Of a DNA stretch of 64,000 bases, positions 45,656 to 53,702 are shown piece by piece. Each line of letters opens with the position of its first letter. The stretch's first letter is position 1. Under the pieces are notes generated by a model. The model was not told the origin of the DNA and did no database searches. It worked only from the letters and a program-made list of their open reading frames with translations. Source of the DNA: Bartonella vinsonii subsp. vinsonii (GTDB taxonomy: Bacteria > Pseudomonadota > Alphaproteobacteria > Rhizobiales > Rhizobiaceae); assembly GCF_902825235.1 (NCBI RefSeq), contig NZ_CADEAJ010000002.1, forward strand, positions 124,001-188,000. Reading direction: 5' to 3'. The translations under genes and the position numbers were made by a program.

Positions 45656-46393
45656 TTAATCTATAGAAAATACAACGTTAACACTGACATTATAGCCCAA
45701 TTCACCCCCTGAAAAATTTGTATCGTCATAGCTCGCATGTGCTGCACTACGCATCAGGTATGGCTTTGGGTAATAGTTGTCATTATTTTCATTGATTTGA
45801 ATGATTTTTCCTAATTTTAAATTTGCTGCCTGCGCTATAGTTTCAGCTTTTTCAATAGCTTCAGTGATAGCTTTTTTACGTGCTTCTTGATAAAATGGCT
45901 TTGTATCGGCATTGGTAAAGGTGATGCCATTTACTGAGTTAACGCCCAAGGCCATTGCTTGATCAAATATTTTACCAGCATTGGCAAGGTCACGAATACG
46001 TACTGTTAAAGAATTTGAAACATGATAGAGTTTTTCATGATTCTTTTTGTCATGAGGTTTATCGGGGTTATATTGATAAATGGACAAGCCTGATGTTTGC
46101 AAATCATTTGCTTGGATTCCATTGTTCTTAAAAGTGTTTACAATATCATTCATAGATTTATTATTGGCAGCTAATGCTTTTTGTGCAGTTTTGTCCTCTG
46201 TAACAACGGCTAGATTGATAATTGCCATATCTGGTTCTGCTTGGCTTTCACCAGTTGCAGTAACTGTAATCGTTGCGTTTTTCATTTTGCTTTCTTCAGC
46301 ATGTATGGGAAATGAACTGGCTAGCATTGCAAGTGCTACCACCGCTATTTTAATGCTATAATGATTCAGTGGTTGAAAAATTTCTTGTTTCAT
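45656..46393 (-). CDS. SIMPL-domain periplasmic protein (BP26/Omp28-like)
   Basis: A 245-residue protein with a signal peptide (hydrophobic IAVVALAMLASSFPIHA, cleavage near residue 32) and a SIMPL/DUF541 domain (ITVTATGESQAEPDMAIINL, then ANAGKIFDQAMALGVNSVNG). In Brucella the homologue is BP26/Omp28, an immunodominant periplasmic protein that forms channel-like oligomers. AAAGGAG precedes the ATG. Function here not shown by the sequence. Confidence 0.88.
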   Translation of the reverse strand: MKQEIFQPLNHYSIKIAVVALAMLASSFPIHAEESKMKNATITVTATGESQAEPDMAIINLAVVTEDKTAQKALAANNKSMNDIVNTFKNNGIQANDLQTSGLSIYQYNPDKPHDKKNHEKLYHVSNSLTVRIRDLANAGKIFDQAMALGVNSVNGITFTNADTKPFYQEARKKAITEAIEKAETIAQAANLKLGKIIQINENNDNYYPKPYLMRSAAHASYDDTNFSGGELGYNVSVNVVFSID

Positions 46394-46565
46394 ATCTGCT
46401 CCTTTTATTTATCAGTTTACTACTTTCTCATTTTTGGAAGTTTTTGTAAAGAAATTAGGGCGCTAGAGAAAAAAACCGATAAATAAAAAGAAAAAGATGG
46501 GTTATAATTTTAAATAGGCCCTTGTGTCATAGTGCATTTTAGTTTAGAGAAAAGCGGTCTTTGTG

Positions 46566-46642
46566 GGGCCTGTAGCTCAATTGGTTAGAGCCAGCGGCTC
46601 ATAACCGCTTGGTTGGGGGTTCGAGTCCCTCCGGGCCCACCA
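46566..46642 (+). tRNA. tRNA with CAT anticodon, probably tRNA-Ile2 (k2CAU)
   Basis: 77 bases including the encoded CCA. The acceptor stem GGGCCTG pairs with CGGGCCC, and the D-arm GCTC, anticodon loop CTCATAA, T-arm GGTTCGAGTCC are present. The anticodon arm followed by CGCTTGGT resembles tRNA-Ile whose CAU is modified to lysidine rather than elongator or initiator tRNA-Met. It marks the left edge of the accessory stretch. Confidence 0.9.
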
Positions 46643-47062
46643 TCAAATGAACAGAGTATAAAGAAGTTTAGAGATTTTTCCTTCTTTGTTCTTTGATTTA
46701 TTTTCCTATTTATCGTGAAGCTTTTGCTGGTTTTTAGGGGTATTCTGTGGTGGTGGGGGGCTTATTCACTATTTTAGTATGGAAAATATACCTTACATTC
46801 TTCAGTTTAGTGAATAAAGGCTTTCATTTTCGATATTACACGTTCTTTAAGCTTTATTGTTGTTCACTTTTAAAATCCTTATTTTTTAATTTCTGCGGCA
46901 TTATATTCTTTATGAAATGGAGGGCTCAAAAACTTTCTTTATTGGGCTTATTTTTGTTTTTCCGTAGGTAAATGCTTTGTCATAATAAGAGAAATTCTAA
47001 AGTTTTTTGCTAGTTTAGGTAAAGTCGGAAGAAAACATTTTTAAAAGTAGCTTTTCTCTGTT

Positions 47063-47320
47063 TTAAAGTGAATGGGTATTATCCGTTACGCCTTTACAGC
47101 TGATCTGAACTGTATCATCATGATTTAAAGTTTGATAAAAACATAATTTAGAGATGTTCATGTGTTCTATGTGGTCAACGATGATAACATCTATCGATGT
47201 TTTCTTTTCCAATCAAAGAACCCTTCTTTTTTCTTTTTGTAAATGCTTGTGTAATTTATGTGTGGATGTCATTGGGGCTTGACCCATTGTACTTTTTAAA
47301 GTATTTCCGTTTTTGTTCAT
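47063..47320 (-). pseudogene. Unrecognised leftward relic frame with one in-frame TGA
   Basis: Reading the minus strand from ATG 47320 gives 85 sense codons interrupted once by TGA (47213-47215). The parts are MNKNGNTLKSTMGQAPMTST and, after the stop, KKTSIDVIIVDHIEHMN. Composition is protein-like (balanced polar residues) compared with other spacers. No family is recognised and no ribosome-binding site is evident; it may be chance. Confidence 0.2.
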
Positions 47321-47807
47321 AATAAGTCTCTATGCTTGTTTCAAAGGATGCTTTCGAGAGGAGGCTATCTTTTTGAAAGAATGTCATAGAGTTGTAGGCA
47401 GCGCTGCTGTTCATAAGAACTATACGTATCGCATTGTTGTATTTTTGCTTTGCGATATCGTTAAAAAAATATAGGTAGTGCTGTATAGAATAAAATTGTG
47501 ATATATTTCTCTTTCAAAATAAGCTTTTTCCTATTCTCTCACATAGAGGTTAGCAGTGTTTTCAGAGATATCTTCACATCGATTAGCACTTGGTTCGAAT
47601 CACGAGATCTGAGTAATATTATTAGCGTTATTGATAAAAATGATGATGCCAGTTTTTTCATAAAAAGGTCTGGACTGTGTGATGTTTTCTGTTTCACCAT
47701 GGTACATAATCAACAGAATTCCATCTGATTTTATAAAACCAGTTTATAAGCAACTGCTTCCGTACTGTCATTGCAGATATTGGTTTCTAAGGTATGGGAT
47801 GTATTTA

Positions 47808-47821
47808 AACGCTTTAGCGTT
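47808..47821. promoter_or_regulatory. Operator-like palindrome upstream of the small gene at 47850
   Basis: AACGCT-TT-AGCGTT, perfect 6-bp arms with a 2-base centre, directly followed by TATATAG (possible -10) and 28 bases before ATG 47850. It has the same ACGCT-N2-AGCGT form as the site at 48291-48302, so one protein, probably the XRE regulator between them, may bind both. Confidence 0.55.
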
Positions 47822-47849
47822 ATATAGTTTGACTACGTGGAGTGTAACT

Positions 47850-48032
47850 ATGAAAAATGATGAAAAATTTGAGGCAGATTTATCTAAAATTATCGTGAAA
47901 TGGGGAACTTTGTCTAAGGCTCAAAAGCAAGAAATATTGGAAATAGTAGAAAATTCTACAAATGCTGCTCAGTTAACAGAACATTTAGAGCTTCGATCTT
48001 CTTTTTATCTCCAGACGAAATCAAAGCGATAA
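47850..48032 (+). CDS. Small 60-residue protein converging on an XRE regulator
   Basis: The product begins MKNDEKFEADLSKIIVKWGT and is a charged, mostly helical small protein. ATG 47850 follows a GGAG site at proper spacing. The frame is open further upstream (to 47679), but that part lacks a start signal and has odd composition. Its last 77 bases overlap the 3' end of the XRE gene on the other strand. No family recognised. Its promoter holds an operator-like palindrome shared with the regulator. Confidence 0.5.
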   Translation: MKNDEKFEADLSKIIVKWGTLSKAQKQEILEIVENSTNAAQLTEHLELRSSFYLQTKSKR

Positions 48033-48270
48033 GTTTTAAATCTTCATCCGAGATGTTAAAACCAGTTATTACATATATGGCGCTAGCATTTCCAAGTATG
48101 TTGAGAATAGCCATCAGTTTATCTACGGAGGGTCTTTTCCCTCCGTTTATCATTTGCTGTACGTAGTTTTGTCCACAGCCTGCTGCTTTGCTTATTTCAA
48201 TCATTGTGCGTCCATCGCTTTTTATTAGTTCAATTAAGCGTTGGAACCAATCTTTTTCAGTCTTTGTCAT
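47956..48270 (-). CDS. XRE-family regulator, Trp-like (Brt-associated)
   Basis: A 104-residue protein with a helix-turn-helix of the Cro/CI type at residues ~20-60 (RTMIEISKAAGCGQNYVQQM, then GKRPSVDKLMAIL) and a short C-terminal region. AAAGGT precedes ATG 48270. An operator-like palindrome lies 20 bases upstream, and beyond it a structured, terminator-ended RNA candidate. This order (RNA, terminator, small HTH gene) matches the Brt-Trp modules of Bartonella henselae, where Trp proteins act on badA. It could also be an ordinary phage-type repressor. Confidence 0.75.
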   Translation of the reverse strand: MTKTEKDWFQRLIELIKSDGRTMIEISKAAGCGQNYVQQMINGGKRPSVDKLMAILNILGNASAIYVITGFNISDEDLKLIALISSGDKKKIEALNVLLTEQHL

Positions 48271-48290
48271 TTTTAGACCTTTACATATTT

Positions 48291-48302
48291 ACGCTATAGC
48301 GT
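48291..48302. promoter_or_regulatory. Operator-like palindrome upstream of the XRE gene
   Basis: Perfect 12-bp palindrome ACGCTATAGCGT, extended to 16 of 18 paired positions by TTT/TAA flanks. It lies 20 bases before the XRE start and matches the ACGCT-N2-AGCGT site at 47808-47821. Its spacing suits autorepression. Confidence 0.6.
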
Positions 48303-48439
48303 TAATACTACACTGCGAATCTAGAGTACATGATACAAGGAGCGTAAAAATACCCATGCGTAGCTTTTCGCTTATGAAGGATATAGAGTTGTTTTTAACT
48401 AATAACAAAATGTTCCCATACACTTTCAGATTTGAATCA

Positions 48440-48660
48440 ATAAAAAATAGTTGCTCTTCACGATCGTGACGAAGTGAATGCGTATAGCCAGAGATGGAAG
48501 TACACCTAGTGTGTTCATGAAATGTCACTGATAGTATACGCAGCACCATTGTGAATCAAGATATACCCCAACATTGGCATTTGTAAGAAATTTCTGCATT
48601 AAGGTGGTGTGTGGATGTAATAAAGCTCCACAGCCTTAAGGAACAAGGTCATGGCTGTAG
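48440..48660 (-). ncRNA. Candidate Brt-type regulatory RNA upstream of the XRE gene
   Basis: On the minus strand, in order: a hairpin with 6-bp arms ACAGCC/GGCTGT (48653-48658 with 48630-48635); an 8-bp exact stem TGCGTATA/TATACGCA (48535-48542 with 48479-48486) enclosing 48 bases; and a terminator-like hairpin TTCAC...GTGAA (48474-48478 with 48457-48461) with an inner CACGATCGTG palindrome, followed by TATTTTTTATT. Total ~220 bases, ending ~170 bases before the XRE start. Length, structure and position fit the Brt RNAs reported as ~200-base Bartonella-specific transcripts before trp genes. Ends are estimates. Confidence 0.5.
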
Positions 48661-48731
48661 AAAAATATAACAAATTCATTGGCATAGGATGCTGTTTTTT
48701 CTGTTGTTTTAATAGATTAAGTTACTGTTAG

Positions 48732-49283
48732 ATGGTATGTCGCATGTGTGCATTAAGAGGTTTTAAAAATATCAAAAAAAATGATCTTAGTGATTTTATA
48801 GAACATGAAAGTCTTTTCAAGCATGAAGGTGATTGTGAGGTAGAGTATAATGTAAGTGCTAGACGCTTTATTGAAGATGGATGCGTTTTTGCTAATGCCA
48901 TGTTTTATAATGGTGCCTGTGTTTGTAATGACAACACTCTTTATGATAGTGCACAGATGAATTGTATGTTGCCTGTTGCCAGCTTTGTTTGTGTGTATGG
49001 TAATGCACAACTGTATGGAAGTTTAGAGGTTCGCAGTAGGCTGTATGTTTATAACAAGATGAAAATTTACTGTTATTCCAAGGTTAATAGTAATGCACAT
49101 GTTAACGGAGGGAATCATTTTTACAGTAATGTTCAAGTTTATAACGATGAGATTCTCAAAAATGTTAGAATTCATGTCGATGCTTTAGTTTAAGGTTATA
49201 CAGAGCTTCATAGGAAAGCAAAAGTTTACGGTAATGCTGATGTTTGTGACGATAAAGATTCTTGCAATGGCAAAGAATTTTGT
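48732..49283 (+). pseudogene. Hexapeptide-repeat phage-type protein, nonsense mutation
   Basis: The frame from 48732 reads ALRGFKNIKKNDLSDFIEHE, then HEGDCEVEYN and repeats such as VYGNAQLYGS, VNSNAHVNGG. TAA at 49191-49193 interrupts it, after which the same frame continues GYTELHRKAKVYGNADVCDD. This is the pattern of prophage proteins with a KKGDLGGFIE-type start followed by xYGNAxV left-handed beta-helix repeats. The N-terminal segment seen in intact relatives is missing, there is no good ribosome-binding site, and repeats are degenerate. A decayed prophage gene. Confidence 0.6.
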
Positions 49284-49621
49284 ATGGGGGCATCAGCATG
49301 CTCCGTAGCACAAAGAAAGATGGCAAGAATAATAAGGAGAAGGTGCTTATGGAGCTCATTGTGCCATTCGAATTGTTTGAGATTAGTTATACTCTTAGCG
49401 TTTTGTATAAATAAATACGGTGCCAATTGTATGAGGGGGGATTGGCAGCTTCATAGGGCTTGTTTTGCGTTGTTTGTTAGAGTGTTTAGTGGAGAAAATA
49501 AGGGTACTGAGCGTGATTTGTTCATCTAGTACGTGTAATTGTTGGCGTTCTTTTTTTGATGGAGAGCGAAACAAAAAATTGGTTGGTATGATCAATTTAA
49601 TGGTACTTAAAGGAGATCAAA
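49284..49621. other. Spacer between relic and coiled-coil gene
   Basis: The relic frame stays open to 49529, but its sequence no longer shows hexapeptide repeats. AAAGGAGAT just before 49622 is the ribosome-binding site of the next gene. No other gene seen. Confidence 0.45.
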
Positions 49622-49936
49622 ATGAGTGTAAATGAAATTTTATTAGGAGTGGTGATTGTCGCTTTGGTTTGCAGTGGATTCATGTTTCGCTTTGCTTTTT
49701 ATTATCGTGATCAGGTTAAAGTTCTTAAGGAAGAAGCCAAAAAGATAAAGCATGAATTCTTTAGAGATTCTATGAAGATGACTGAAGAACGAGATAGGGC
49801 GATTAGAGAGCAAAGTATGGTGATTAAAAGACGCGATCAAGCAATTGAAAAACTGAAAAAACAAATTAAGCAATATGAAGAGGCCATGAAACAATATCAG
49901 GATGAGGTAAAATCTGAAGAGGATATAAAAAAGTAA
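49622..49936 (+). CDS. Membrane-anchored coiled-coil small protein
   Basis: A 104-residue protein with one N-terminal membrane helix (EILLGVVIVALVCSGFMF) and then a long, highly charged coiled coil (residues 30-104: KVLKEEAKKIKHEFF, then AIEKLKKQIKQYEEAMK). A strong AAAGGAGAT site precedes ATG 49622. No family recognised. Its place among phage relics suggests a prophage accessory gene such as a spanin-like or lysis-related factor, but this is conjecture. Confidence 0.7.
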   Translation: MSVNEILLGVVIVALVCSGFMFRFAFYYRDQVKVLKEEAKKIKHEFFRDSMKMTEERDRAIREQSMVIKRRDQAIEKLKKQIKQYEEAMKQYQDEVKSEEDIKK

Positions 49937-50482
49937 TTATGTCTACATTTTATATTGGATTTTGCATTAAAAGATTTTAGAGGCGTTAAAATAAGGAAAA
50001 TAAAAAGATGCAGGAGAGAGGGAAAGAGGTAATCCTGAGGCGTAAAAGGCTGTAGGATGGTGGTGAGGGGTATATTCTTTGATAATGCTTCATTTTATTC
50101 TAAGCTATACTTTATGAAAGCATCCAAGTTTGTAGGAACGTGATCATTATTGGCAATCAAAAATTTATGGTGATGCACCAATTTATAGATATGTTAGGGT
50201 TACTAAGAATACACATATATGTTTCGAGTCGTTTACGAAAAAACACAAGATTTGAGAGCGTTGCTTGTTGATGGATTCAATAAGAAGTTTGGCTGTTTGT
50301 TTGAAGACAAATACAGCATCTACGAAAAACTTTTTATTTCACAGTTGTTGGTGTACGTTAGAAATCACATAAAAACTCCTCATCGAGAAAAAGGAGCTCT
50401 TCTTTATTCATCACTCAAGTGTGATGCAAGATTTCAAATATAAAAAGTGTAAACTTTTATCCTAATGGTAGGAACGTTAGGA
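49937..50482. other. Spacer with a further hexapeptide-repeat remnant
   Basis: 546 bases without an intact gene. The frame 50151-50255 (WQSKIYGDAPIYRYVRVTKN) is a remnant of the same xYGDAxIY repeat family as the relic at 48732. The 74-codon frame at 50219-50443 overlaps it in another frame and has no ribosome-binding site. Confidence 0.45.
50151..50255 (+). pseudogene. Remnant of a hexapeptide-repeat phage-type protein
   Basis: 34 codons with IYGDAPIYRYVRV, matching the xYGNAxV repeat pattern, then unrelated residues and TGA. No start codon or ribosome-binding site. Confidence 0.4.
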
Positions 50483-50656
50483 TTATAACTCTCTAATAAG
50501 GGCTTTATGCGTAATTTCTTTTATCTGCTCAATATTTACTAAGATATCTTGTTTTGTTGGATAACCCTTACTTGAAAAAGCAATCTTTTGTTCGTCTCCT
50601 GAGATTAAACGCCAGTACCATTGATTGTGAACACCCTGAAATACCTCAAAAAACAT
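50483..50656 (-). CDS. YegP/DUF1508-like small protein
   Basis: A 57-residue protein with the DUF1508 (YegP) fold pattern: FFEVFQGVHNQWYWRLISG then KIAFSSKGYPTKQDILVNIE. The frame is open to 50722, but ATG 50656 has GAGGTGG at the right distance and gives the family N-terminus. The domain normally occurs singly or in tandem; here it is single and ends soon after. Function unknown. Confidence 0.65.
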   Translation of the reverse strand: MFFEVFQGVHNQWYWRLISGDEQKIAFSSKGYPTKQDILVNIEQIKEITHKALIREL

Positions 50657-51065
50657 GCTTTCCACCTCATAAAACAGCCGTAATTTGTAGGACAAATACT
50701 CAACCAATACGACTATGAGCACTAACGTATGTCTCTATAGCGAGTAGTCAATATATTCCCCTTGATTTTTTTGTCTTAAAAAAAATTTCTATGAGGGCTG
50801 TATATATAGTAACAAGAAAATATTTATTGTCAATAAGCTGCAAATAGGTATTCTATACTATAAAACTGATTTTTTAAACTTTAATTACCGTGTATTTTGG
50901 ATTTATATTAGAATTTTTTTACTTTGGTAAGCAAGTATATTGGGTTATTTTGCAAAATAAATTCCACATGCCACACAAAATCTCACCAGCATGGAAAAAA
51001 CAAGAGTTCTTCTTTCCGTGCTGATAAAGCTTATATCTGTTTTTTATCCCTTATGATCAGGATGT
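50657..51065. other. Spacer between YegP-like and XRE genes
   Basis: About 400 AT-rich bases. No gene, terminator or repeat recognised. Confidence 0.4.
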
Positions 51066-51605
51066 TTATTGATTAGCTATCATCTCTTTTTGCGATACAC
51101 TGCGAATGAGTAAATCAATGAATAAGCTAAGGGTATAAGAATTTGCCATTTTAGCCTTCATATCCATTAGAGAAGTTGCAGCTTTGGGATTAAGGCTATG
51201 AGATAGGCCTTGTTTTGACAAATATTGCTGCAACCTTTCATAAGAACTATCAACTTTTTCTTGATTTAGTTTTTCACTACGATGACTGTTGGCAAGAATT
51301 TCTTCAAGCCCCTCCATTTTTTTTATAAAATAGTTCCAATCGAAGTCACTTTTAGTATACTCGCTATCAAACATTTTTCCTTGTCCAGTTAAAAGCCAAT
51401 TAATATTGACACCGTACAATGTGCGATATGTTTGTAAGACACTCAGATTGGGTTCTCTTTCTCCACGCTCATAAAAGGCGATGGAGTTTTTTGTCATGCT
51501 AAAACTTTTAGCCAGTGCTTCACGTGATGGATCCCCTAAAGCGAGGCGTACATAACGTAAACGTTTTCCAAATATAGTTTTTGATTCAGTTTCAGGACGT
51601 GCCAC
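51066..51605 (-). CDS. XRE-family phage-type repressor
   Basis: A 179-residue protein with an N-terminal Cro/CI helix-turn-helix (residues ~10-70: RLRYVRLALGDPSREALA, then SFSMTKNSIAFYERGEREPN and INWLLTGQG) and a helical C-terminal half of unknown type, without a LexA-like Ser-Lys protease motif. The NWLLTG pattern after the HTH is typical of prophage regulators. It closes the accessory stretch on its right side. No palindrome matching ACGCT-N2-AGCGT was found upstream. Confidence 0.82.
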   Translation of the reverse strand: MARPETESKTIFGKRLRYVRLALGDPSREALAKSFSMTKNSIAFYERGEREPNLSVLQTYRTLYGVNINWLLTGQGKMFDSEYTKSDFDWNYFIKKMEGLEEILANSHRSEKLNQEKVDSSYERLQQYLSKQGLSHSLNPKAATSLMDMKAKMANSYTLSLFIDLLIRSVSQKEMIANQ

Positions 51606-51947
51606 GAATTATCTCCCTCAGTAAATCATCATGGTATAGATTTTAACCATTAAAGGCACACTATGTATTAATAACTCATGATGTAATGTCAATATTTATA
51701 GTTTTATTTTTCTTTATTTTTTTAATTTTAATGAATAGAATGCGATTTTCAACTTATCGTATTACATATTATTGAAAATTGGTATTCATTTTAGAGAGAA
51801 TATAAAATTTTCTGTGCTTTTCTTGTTTTTTTTCCAGAGATTCCATATAGAATCATCATGTGGATTCTTTCTCTTTCCACATTAATGAATGCAATCTTCC
51901 GATTTGTGCTACAAATCAATTAAAGAAGTAAATTGTGAGGAATGATC
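51606..51947. other. Divergent promoter region of XRE gene and DUF475 gene
   Basis: 342 bases. It contains a hairpin AGAATC-ATCATGTG-GATTCT near 51851-51870 followed by a pyrimidine stretch, which may be a terminator or a leader structure. No gene seen. Confidence 0.4.
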
Positions 51948-53006
51948 ATGGCCTTATTAGGCTATTTTAGATGGGCTTTTTTTTTCACAATTGTTGGTGT
52001 CTTTATGGGAGGGGCGATTGGTTGGTTTGAAACGGAAAGTGTTATTGGTTTTCTGAAATATTTTTTTATTTGCTGTGTGTTAGGAATTTTGGAAATTTCT
52101 CTCTCTTTTGATAATTCTATTATCAATGCTCGTGTTCTTGAAAAAATGGATCTGGTATGGCGCCGCCGTTTTCTGATATGGGGTATTTTAGTTGCGGTGT
52201 TTGGGATGCGGATTGTTTTTCCGTTATTGGTGGTTGCTATTGCTGTTGGAGTTAATCCCATTGCAGCAGTGAAATTAGCGGTATGGGAACCACATCAATA
52301 TGCTGCAATCTTAACAGATGCTCATGTGGGAATTGCAGCTTTTGGAGGAACTTTCCTGATAATGGTTGGTTTGAGATATTTTTTTGATTCCCAAAAAGAG
52401 GTGCATTGGCTCACTTTTATAGAAAAACCGGCTCAAAAGTTTGGAGCGCTTGCTGGCATTGATATTGCAATCGTTTTAACTTTGATATTGTTTTTTTCAG
52501 AACAGATTGCGAGAGAAGATAAAATGACTTTTTTGCTTGCTAGCCTTTATGGACTTTTGACGTTTATAGGTGTGGAAGCCATCAGTTCACTTTTAGATGC
52601 TCCAAAAACAACTTTAACAACAGTTGCCAAAGGAGGGGCAGGTGCTTTTCTTTATTTAGAGATTCTAGATGCTAGTTTTTCTTTCGATGGTGTTATTGGT
52701 GCTTTTGCTTTTTCACACAATCTTTTTATTATCGCAATTGGTCTTGGTATAGGGGCATTTTATGTTCGCTCTATGACAATTATGTTGGTCGAATCAGGGG
52801 TATTGTTGCATTATCGTTATCTGGAGCATGGAGCTTTTTATGCTATCTTGGTTCTCGCAGTGATTATGTATCTGCAAACGATTATATCAGTTCCTGAAGT
52901 CTTAACAGGATTGGTGGGAAGCTGTATTATTGGAATGGCTTTTTATTCTTCTCTTCGTTTTAAGCATCAACAGCTGAATAAACATGGTGTCTCTGAGGAA
53001 AATTAA
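51948..53006 (+). CDS. DUF475 (TerC-like) membrane protein
   Basis: A 352-residue inner-membrane protein with about nine helices. It has the TerC-superfamily acidic motifs in LEISLSFDNSIINARVLE and EILDASFSFDGVIGAFAF, where aspartates within helices probably bind a metal ion. ATG 51948 is chosen over 51942 because TGAGGA is too near the latter. Relatives export manganese or are tied to tellurium resistance, but the DUF475 branch is uncharacterised. Confidence 0.87.
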   Translation: MALLGYFRWAFFFTIVGVFMGGAIGWFETESVIGFLKYFFICCVLGILEISLSFDNSIINARVLEKMDLVWRRRFLIWGILVAVFGMRIVFPLLVVAIAVGVNPIAAVKLAVWEPHQYAAILTDAHVGIAAFGGTFLIMVGLRYFFDSQKEVHWLTFIEKPAQKFGALAGIDIAIVLTLILFFSEQIAREDKMTFLLASLYGLLTFIGVEAISSLLDAPKTTLTTVAKGGAGAFLYLEILDASFSFDGVIGAFAFSHNLFIIAIGLGIGAFYVRSMTIMLVESGVLLHYRYLEHGAFYAILVLAVIMYLQTIISVPEVLTGLVGSCIIGMAFYSSLRFKHQQLNKHGVSEEN

Positions 53007-53046
53007 ATTTTTTATATGTTGCCATAACAAGGCAGAAGAAGATATT

Positions 53047-53661
53047 TTAGGAAGCCATTAGAAGTTCTATACCAGATTCGTTCATAGTTTTAAGCATAGT
53101 GTTCAGTGATCCGTTGAGATCAATACCAGCACAGGCGTTGAGTGAAACGCTTACTTTAAAGCCGCATTGTATGGCATGAAGTGCGGAGAATCCTACACAA
53201 AAATCTGTTGCTAAGCCACACATAGCCAGCTTTGTAAAACCATGTTCTTTAAGGTAAGCCTGTAAGCCTGTTGGTGTTGTTTGATCATTTTCAAAAAAGG
53301 CAGAATAGCTATCAATTTTTTTATTATAACCTTTTTTAAGGATAAGTTGTGTTTTCTCAATTCTGAGAGATGTATGAAATTCTGCTCCTTGTGTTCCTTG
53401 TATACAATGATCAGGCCAAAGTACTTGAGGGCCATAGTCAAGCTCAACGGTGTCATAGGGTGCTTTTTCAGAATAGGAAGAAGCAAAGCTGCAATGGTTT
53501 TTGGGGTGCCAGTCTTGGGTTAATATAACATGATCAAATTGGTCTATGAGATTATTAATAGTAGGTATAATCGTATCGCTTTGAGGTACCGCAAGTGCTC
53601 CACCTGGTAAGAAGTCATTTTGAACATCAATAACGATTAAGGCTTTTTTTTCCATGAACAT
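53047..53661 (-). CDS. pncA: Nicotinamidase
   Basis: Hydrolyses nicotinamide to nicotinate for NAD salvage. The 204-residue isochorismatase-fold protein has catalytic Asp in VIDVQNDFLPGGALAVP, metal-binding DWHPKNHCSF, catalytic Lys in ILKKGYN and the nucleophile Cys in CGLATDFCVGFSAL around residue 150. A second in-frame ATG 6 bases downstream (MEKK) may be the true start. Confidence 0.93.
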   Translation of the reverse strand: MFMEKKALIVIDVQNDFLPGGALAVPQSDTIIPTINNLIDQFDHVILTQDWHPKNHCSFASSYSEKAPYDTVELDYGPQVLWPDHCIQGTQGAEFHTSLRIEKTQLILKKGYNKKIDSYSAFFENDQTTPTGLQAYLKEHGFTKLAMCGLATDFCVGFSALHAIQCGFKVSVSLNACAGIDLNGSLNTMLKTMNESGIELLMAS

Positions 53662-53702
53662 ATTCCTATAGAAGGCTTACCTTTTGTGAGACTTTTAAGA
53701 AG

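Larger units (their letters stand above)
46643..47849. other. Gene-poor stretch right of the tRNA
   Basis: About 1.2 kb without an intact gene. The rightward frame at 46747-46971 is low-complexity Phe/Leu and unsupported. A leftward relic is described separately at 47063-47320. The right end holds an operator-like palindrome at 47808-47821. Confidence 0.45.

Noticed and set aside
46747..46971. 74-codon hydrophobic frame right of the tRNA
   Set aside because: Low-complexity Phe/Leu/Tyr content typical of AT-rich non-coding DNA; no ribosome-binding site.
47591..47601. TGGTTCGAATC resembling a tRNA T-arm, possible att site
   Set aside because: Only a short T-loop consensus match; the flanking bases do not match the tRNA at 46566-46642.
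50219..50443. 74-codon rightward frame
   Set aside because: Overlaps a hexapeptide-repeat remnant in another frame and has no ribosome-binding site or family pattern.
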